From the NCBI GenBank assembly GCA_023457035.1, contig JAEWNN010000156.1, forward strand, positions 1 to 9,130: a DNA stretch of 9,130 nt, in the 5' to 3' direction. The notes beneath the pieces were generated by a model. That model did not search any database and had not been told where the DNA came from. It was given only the letters and a program-made list of their open reading frames with translations. The DNA comes from Verrucomicrobiota bacterium (lineage in GTDB: Bacteria; Verrucomicrobiota; Verrucomicrobiia; Opitutales; Opitutaceae). The position numbers were made by a program, and so were the translations under genes. Shown piece by piece: positions 5,850 through 9,130 of the stretch (position 1 is the stretch's first letter; each line of letters begins with the position of its first letter).

Positions 5850-6326
5850 ATGAAGATCGTTCGTTATCACCAACCCGCCGCCTCCGCTCTCGCTCCGCTC
5901 TATGGGTACGCCGGCCGCAATCCGGTGGTCGCGTTCGAGCGCGAGTTCGATCGGCTGTTCAACAACGCCCTCGGCGAGATGTTCACCCTCGCGCCGGACT
6001 TGGTGCCAAACCGCACCGGCGGCTTCGCCGTCGATCTCTACGAGGACAAGGACAACACCTATGTGCGCGCCGAGCTGCCGGGCGTCGACCGCAAGGACAT
6101 CAACGTCGAGATGGTCGACGACTACCTGACCATCTCCGGCTCGCGGAAGGCCTTCGGCGCCGACGGCAAGGAGACCGAAGCGGTGGAGTTCTCCCGCTCG
6201 ATCACCATCCCCGAGAGCGTGCAGGCCGACAAGATCGCCGCCGCCTACGAGAACGGCGTGCTCACCGTCACGCTGCCCAAGCGCGAGGAGGCCAAGCCGC
6301 GCAAGATCAGCGTCGAGGTGAAATGA
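5850..6326 (+). CDS. Small heat-shock protein, Hsp20/alpha-crystallin family (first of two)
   Basis: 158 residues. Hsp20 proteins are ATP-independent cytoplasmic holdases that bind unfolding proteins and pass them to Hsp70 or ClpB. The N-terminal arm (1-58) contains an FEREFDRLFNNALGEMF amphipathic helix (29-45). The alpha-crystallin domain runs from about 59 to 150. Family marks are VDLYEDKDNTYVRAELPGV (61-79), DDYLTISGSR (90-99), FSRSITIPESV (114-124) and ENGVLTVTLPK (134-144), the GVL motif. The C-terminal tail ends KISVEV, a near I-x-I/V anchor for oligomerisation. ATG 5850 has a good SD 6 nt upstream. The second Hsp20 gene starts 65 bp after the stop, with no terminator between, so both are likely one transcript. 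Confidence 0.95.
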   Translation: MKIVRYHQPAASALAPLYGYAGRNPVVAFEREFDRLFNNALGEMFTLAPDLVPNRTGGFAVDLYEDKDNTYVRAELPGVDRKDINVEMVDDYLTISGSRKAFGADGKETEAVEFSRSITIPESVQADKIAAAYENGVLTVTLPKREEAKPRKISVEVK

Positions 6327-6341
6327 ACACCGCGCACGACC

Positions 6342-6368
6342 TGAAACCGAAACCTGAAACCCGAAACC
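6342..6368 (+). repeat. GAAAC-type repeat between the two Hsp20 genes
   Basis: TGAAACC, GAAACC, TGAAACC and CGAAACC follow one another in the 65-bp gap. They match the array at 5816-5840 before the first Hsp20 gene, and the bases after it (ACTTCC) also recur upstream of the first gene near 5797. Confidence 0.75.
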
Positions 6369-6378
6369 ACTTCCCATT

Positions 6379-6384
6379 GGAGGG
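6379..6384 (+). promoter_or_regulatory. Ribosome-binding site of the second Hsp20 gene
   Basis: GGAGGG lies 7 nt before the ATG at 6392. It is a near-perfect Shine-Dalgarno sequence that selects this start over upstream in-frame codons. Confidence 0.8.
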
Positions 6385-6391
6385 ATCCACC

Positions 6392-6787
6392 ATGTCGCTC
6401 TTCAACACTCTGCTTTCGTCCCGCAACCGCACGCAGCCCGAGTCCGCCGAGACCCCGGCCGCGCCCGCTGTCACCCCCCGCTACGAGATCAAGGAGAACG
6501 CCGATGCCTTCGGCCTCGAGGTCTGGCTGCCCGGCGTGGCCAAGGACGGCCTCGAGCTCACGATCCACGAGGGCGAGCTGACGATCGTCGGCCGCCGCGC
6601 GTGGAAGAAACCCGAGGGCTGGACTCAGCTCTATCGCGAGACGCCGCTGGCGGACTTCAGCCTCACGCTGGCGCACGACAACACGTTCGATGCCGACAAG
6701 GTCGTCGCCGAACTGCGCGATGGGGTGCTGCGCGTGACGCTGCCGAAGGCCGAGGCGCTCAAGCCGCGCAAGATTGCGGTGGCCTGA
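6392..6787 (+). CDS. Small heat-shock protein, Hsp20/alpha-crystallin family (second of two)
   Basis: 131 residues, shorter than its neighbour because the N-terminal arm is reduced to about 28 residues (Ser/Thr/Ala/Pro-rich, no long helix). The alpha-crystallin domain spans about 29-126: YEIKENADAFGLEVWLPGV (31-49), GELTIVGRR (61-69), YRETPLADFSLTL (81-93) and RDGVLRVTLPKAE (108-120) with the GVL motif. The tail ends PRKIAVA, a partial I-x-V anchor. The two proteins share only the general family pattern, so they are old paralogs, not a recent tandem duplication. Different arm lengths suggest different or mixed oligomers; that is an inference. It follows the first gene by 65 bp with a strong SD, and a strong terminator lies 71 bp after the stop. 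Confidence 0.93.
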   Translation: MSLFNTLLSSRNRTQPESAETPAAPAVTPRYEIKENADAFGLEVWLPGVAKDGLELTIHEGELTIVGRRAWKKPEGWTQLYRETPLADFSLTLAHDNTFDADKVVAELRDGVLRVTLPKAEALKPRKIAVA

Positions 6788-6858
6788 CCGCCGTCTGCAT
6801 CGCTTCACCGGAAGCGAGTCCGATCCGGGCGGGGCTGACTTTGCTTGTATGGGGTTCG

Positions 6859-6895
6859 ACCCGCCGGGCGCATGGGAGCCCGGCGGGTTTGTTTT
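6859..6895 (+). terminator. Intrinsic terminator of the Hsp20 pair
   Basis: ACCCGCCGGGC (6859-6869) pairs perfectly over 11 bp with GCCCGGCGGGT (6878-6888) around an 8-nt loop. It is followed by TTGTTTT (6889-6895). This is a classic Rho-independent terminator on the plus strand, 71 bp after the second Hsp20 stop. Confidence 0.92.
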
Positions 6896-6984
6896 CTCCG
6901 GGTTAGGCCGCTGCGGTGGTTCCGCGGCGCCGCTCGGGTTTGTCACGGATTGGCCCTTGAGTGCCCTGCGTTACGGGTGGCCGC

Positions 6985-7282
6985 GTAGGACCGGTCTTCG
7001 ACCGGTCGCTGTGGGCGTGGGCTGGCGTGCAGGCGTGAGCCGAGAGGGTCCGGTCGGAGACCGGACCTACGGGGTGAGCATGCCGGCGGGTAGGACCAGT
7101 CTCCGACTGGTCGCGAGTGGCATGAACCGCAGGGGGAGGCGTGAGCCCTGGGAGTCCGGTCGGAGACCGGACCTACGGGTCGGGCATGCCGGCGGGTAGG
7201 ACCAGTCTCCGACTGGTCGCGAGTGGCATGAACCGCAGGGGGAGGCGTGAGCTTGGGGAGTCTGGTCGGAGCCCGGACCTAC
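6985..7282. repeat. Three 105/106-bp units, each an inverted pair of a GTAG-headed palindrome (REP/BIME-like)
   Basis: Six 23-bp elements alternate in orientation. Forward elements start at 6985, 7090 and 7196 (GTAGGACC then a GGTC/GACC-type stem). Reverse elements end in CTAC at 7070, 7176 and 7282. Forward stems are ACCGGTC/GACCGGT in unit 1 and ACCAGTC/GACTGGT in units 2 and 3, a compensated change. Reverse stems are GTCCGGTC/GACCGGAC in units 1 and 2, with a mismatch in unit 3. Units 2 and 3 differ at about 6 of 106 positions, so they arose by recent duplication; unit 1 is diverged in its middle. The array lies between the Hsp20 terminator and the MscS promoter, within a 586-bp gene-free stretch (6788-7373) with nothing else notable in 6896-6984. 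Confidence 0.88.
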
Positions 7283-7335
7283 GGGTCGGGCACGCCGGCG
7301 TTCGATTTCGCCCGTTGAGTCGCACGGCACCGGGA

Positions 7336-7363
7336 TTGACAGGGCTGGCGGTCGCCGTGTCAT
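7336..7363 (+). promoter_or_regulatory. Putative housekeeping promoter of the MscS-family gene
   Basis: A perfect -35 box TTGACA (7336-7341) is followed after 16 bp by TGTCAT (7358-7363), matching 4 of 6 bases of TATAAT. Transcription would start only a few bases before the ATG at 7374. That would give a nearly leaderless mRNA and agrees with the lack of a Shine-Dalgarno sequence. Confidence 0.45.
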
Positions 7364-7373
7364 CGCCGGTCTC

Positions 7374-8675
7374 ATGAAACTCGTCCGCCGTTTTCTGGTT
7401 CTGGGTCTGCTGTGCACCGCGGTCGTCTGTTCGTTCGGGCAGGAGGCCGGCGTCGCCGCTCCGGCCAGCCCCGCCGGGGCGGCCGGACAAGCCCATCTCT
7501 CGACCCAGGCGGCCGCCGCCGTGGCCAGCGGGCTGGCCGAGCCACGCACTCCCGACTTCCTCGAACACATGGTCGATCTGGTCCTGGTGCTGTTCGATGT
7601 GAAAAGCAGCGGCAACACGCCGACGCACTACGGGATCGCGGCGCTGTTCCTCGTGGGTTCGTTCCTGCTGCGGAAGGTCGTGACAACCCTGCTCTTCGGC
7701 CTGCTGCGGCGCTTCTCGGCGAAGACCGAGACGACGCTCGACGACAAGATGTTCCACGCGCTGGAGGCGCCGGTGGCCACGCTCATCACCGTGGCGGGCG
7801 CGGTGGCGGCCCTGAAGGTGCTGAAGCTTTCGGATACCGGCGACCGCACGCTTATGTACGCGAGCACGGTGGCGTTCTCGCTCGCGATCTTCTGGCTGCT
7901 GCTGCGCGCCTTCAACGCGTTGCTCGACCACGTGCAGGAGCTCGCGGTGAAGAAGCAGATGAGCGTCGCGGCGTTCATGCCGTGGATCAAGAAGTCGCTG
8001 GTCGTGGTCTTCGTCGTCTTCGGCGTGCTGATGATCGCGCAGAGCCTCGGGGCGGACGTGAAGGCGTTCCTCGCCGGTCTCGGGCTCGGCGGTCTGGCCT
8101 TCGCCTTGGCGGCGCAGGACACGATCGCGAACATCTTCGGCTCGGTCGTCGTGGCGATCGACCAGCCCTTCAAGCTCGGCGAGACCGTGCGCATCGGTTC
8201 CGAGGTTGGGACGATCGAGGACATCGGTCTGCGCTCGACGAAGATCCGCAAGCTCGACCGCAGCCTGATGGTGATCCCGAACAAGAGCGTGGCGGGCGAG
8301 AACATCACCAACCTCTCGCGCTTCAACGGCCGGCGGGTCGAGCAGGTGCTCGGGCTCACCTACAACACGAAGGCGGAGCAGATGGAGGAGCTCGTCGGCG
8401 AGATCCGGCGGCTGTTGCTGGCCGAGGCGGAGATCGAGCCGACCTCCGTGTCGGTGTATTTCCGCGACTTCAGCGCGTCGTCGATGGACATCGCGATCGT
8501 CTTCGTCGTGAAGGACCCCGACTTCCACCGGCACATGGCGCTGCGGCAGCGGCTCAACCTCGCCTACATGCGGGCGATCGAGGCCCGTGGTCTGTCGATG
8601 GCGTTCCCAACGCAGACGCTGTATCTCGAGGGCACGGTCGCGCGCCAGTTGGCGGGCGACCGCTCGAAGGCCTGA
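7374..8675 (+). CDS. MscS-family small-conductance mechanosensitive ion channel
   Basis: 433 residues. Channels of this family open under membrane tension and release solutes on hypo-osmotic shock. Residues 1-23 look like a signal sequence (hydrophobic core LVLGLLCTAVV), followed by an Ala-rich periplasmic stretch. Membrane helices are likely near 87-111, 131-150, 160-184 and 207-226. The pore helix 229-260 has the Gly/Ala packing pattern of MscS TM3 (AFLAGLGLGGLAFALAAQD) and then FGSVVVAIDQPFKLGETVRIG (255-275). The beta domain follows with VGTIEDIGLRSTKI (278-291) and MVIPNKSV (299-306), then the mixed alpha/beta cage. Five membrane segments make it closer to YnaI/YbdG-type members than to three-helix MscS. 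The ATG 7374 fits the signal sequence; there is no SD. It is monocistronic and convergent with argG, with no terminator of its own visible on the plus strand. Confidence 0.93.
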   Translation: MKLVRRFLVLGLLCTAVVCSFGQEAGVAAPASPAGAAGQAHLSTQAAAAVASGLAEPRTPDFLEHMVDLVLVLFDVKSSGNTPTHYGIAALFLVGSFLLRKVVTTLLFGLLRRFSAKTETTLDDKMFHALEAPVATLITVAGAVAALKVLKLSDTGDRTLMYASTVAFSLAIFWLLLRAFNALLDHVQELAVKKQMSVAAFMPWIKKSLVVVFVVFGVLMIAQSLGADVKAFLAGLGLGGLAFALAAQDTIANIFGSVVVAIDQPFKLGETVRIGSEVGTIEDIGLRSTKIRKLDRSLMVIPNKSVAGENITNLSRFNGRRVEQVLGLTYNTKAEQMEELVGEIRRLLLAEAEIEPTSVSVYFRDFSASSMDIAIVFVVKDPDFHRHMALRQRLNLAYMRAIEARGLSMAFPTQTLYLEGTVARQLAGDRSKA

Positions 8676-8736
8676 TCGCGACGAGGATCGGAGCGAACCG
8701 GGGCCGCTTGGGCGAAACGGCCGGGCGGCGGGCAGG

Positions 8737-8764
8737 AAAAAGGCCGGCGCTGGTGGCGCCGGCC
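8737..8764 (-). terminator. Intrinsic terminator of argG
   Basis: Read on the minus strand, GGCCGGCGC (8764-8756) pairs perfectly over 9 bp with GCGCCGGCC (8750-8742) across a 5-nt loop, and TTTTT (8741-8737) follows. It lies 52 bp past the argG stop codon. The hairpin alone could also slow transcription arriving from the MscS gene, but there is no T-run in that direction. Confidence 0.85.
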
Positions 8765-8816
8765 GGTGTGAAGCGGGGCGGTGCGACCGAGGGCGCACCC
8801 TGCGACGGAAGCGGGC

Positions 8817-9130
8817 TCAGACCTTCGGGCCGCCCTGGGCGAGCTTGCGCGCGCGCAGGCGCAGGCCGTTGAGGCGGATGAAGCCGGTGGCGTCGCTCTG
8901 GTTGTACCAGCTCTTCACGCCCTCCATCGAGGCGACGTGCGGGTCGTAGAGGGACTTCGGCGACTTGCGGCCGCAGGTGATGATGTTGCCCTTGTAGAGC
9001 TTGAGGCGGACGGTGCCGGTGACGCTCTTCTGGCTCTCGTCGATGAGGGCCTGGATGGCCTCGCGCTCGGGGGCGTACCAGAAGCCGTTGTAGATGAGCT
9101 CGGCGTACTTCGGCACGAGGGAGTCGCGCA
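8817..9130 (-). CDS. argG: Argininosuccinate synthase, C-terminal part (5' end outside window)
   Basis: Partial gene: 103 residues up to TGA (8817-8819), with the frame open through the window edge. Argininosuccinate synthase joins citrulline and aspartate using ATP, the penultimate step of arginine synthesis, as a cytoplasmic tetramer. The fragment is the C-terminal multimerisation region: DSLVPKYAELIYNGFWYAPER, then TGTVRLKLYKGNI, GRKSPKSLYDP, and the family-typical close YNQSDATGFIRLNGLRLRAR. The GTG codon at 9114-9116 (Val in VPKYAEL) is internal, not a start; reading continues upstream as RDSL in family register. The nucleotide-binding SGGLDT loop lies in the missing N-terminal part. The gene is convergent with the MscS-family gene and has its own terminator 52 bp downstream. 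Confidence 0.95.
   Translation of the reverse strand, partial: RDSLVPKYAELIYNGFWYAPEREAIQALIDESQKSVTGTVRLKLYKGNIITCGRKSPKSLYDPHVASMEGVKSWYNQSDATGFIRLNGLRLRARKLAQGGPKV

Noticed and set aside
6985..7300. CRISPR-like array
   Set aside because: Units are 105/106 bp and copies 2 and 3 are nearly identical throughout; there are no unique spacers and no cas genes.
7173..8798. 541-codon minus-strand frame opposite the MscS gene
   Set aside because: Arg/His/Gln/Pro-rich shadow running through the REP-like repeats and the MscS gene; no recognisable domain.

Overview
The window looks like chromosomal DNA of a high-GC Gram-negative bacterium. Gene content, pyrimidine-rich leaders and abundant small palindromic intergenic repeats suggest a Verrucomicrobiota member, perhaps Opitutaceae. 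That placement is an inference and was not tested by any search. Most of the window is very GC-rich (about 75% in bases 1861-1920, counted by hand). The first ~1.25 kb is much lower (about 47% in 541-600), which suggests an acquired segment.

Layout. 1-1247: two minus-strand genes of unknown function, a DUF2806-type protein followed by a 74-residue protein. 1537-2646 (minus): a ROK-family sugar kinase-like protein whose ATG sits directly behind twelve copies of a 7-bp tandem repeat. 3004-3789 (plus): a secreted protein with two beta/gamma-crystallin domains. 3790-4233: a repeat-filled intergenic region with a stem-loop family, a 108-bp near-palindrome and a 158-bp inverted-repeat-bounded block. 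4234-5388 (minus): a MalY/PatB-type PLP-dependent C-S lyase. 5850-6787 (plus): two adjacent small heat-shock proteins (Hsp20), both with Shine-Dalgarno sequences and both preceded by the same kind of GAAACC-rich repeat, closed by a strong intrinsic terminator. 6985-7282: three ~106-bp units, each an inverted pair of a GTAG-headed palindrome (REP/BIME-like). 7374-8675 (plus): a MscS-family mechanosensitive channel with a putative promoter very close to its ATG. 8817-9130 (minus): the C-terminal end of argininosuccinate synthase (argG), running out of the window, with its own terminator at 8737-8764.

Apart from the Hsp20 pair, and possibly the two low-GC genes, these look like independent transcription units. 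Stress is a loose theme (chaperones, osmotic safety valve, possible Ca-binding crystallin), but nothing ties the genes into one pathway. The most distinctive features are the palindromic repeats: several families share a GTAG head and show compensatory base changes in their stems, and no cognate transposase is visible here. The least understood coding part is the low-GC DUF2806 plus small-protein pair.
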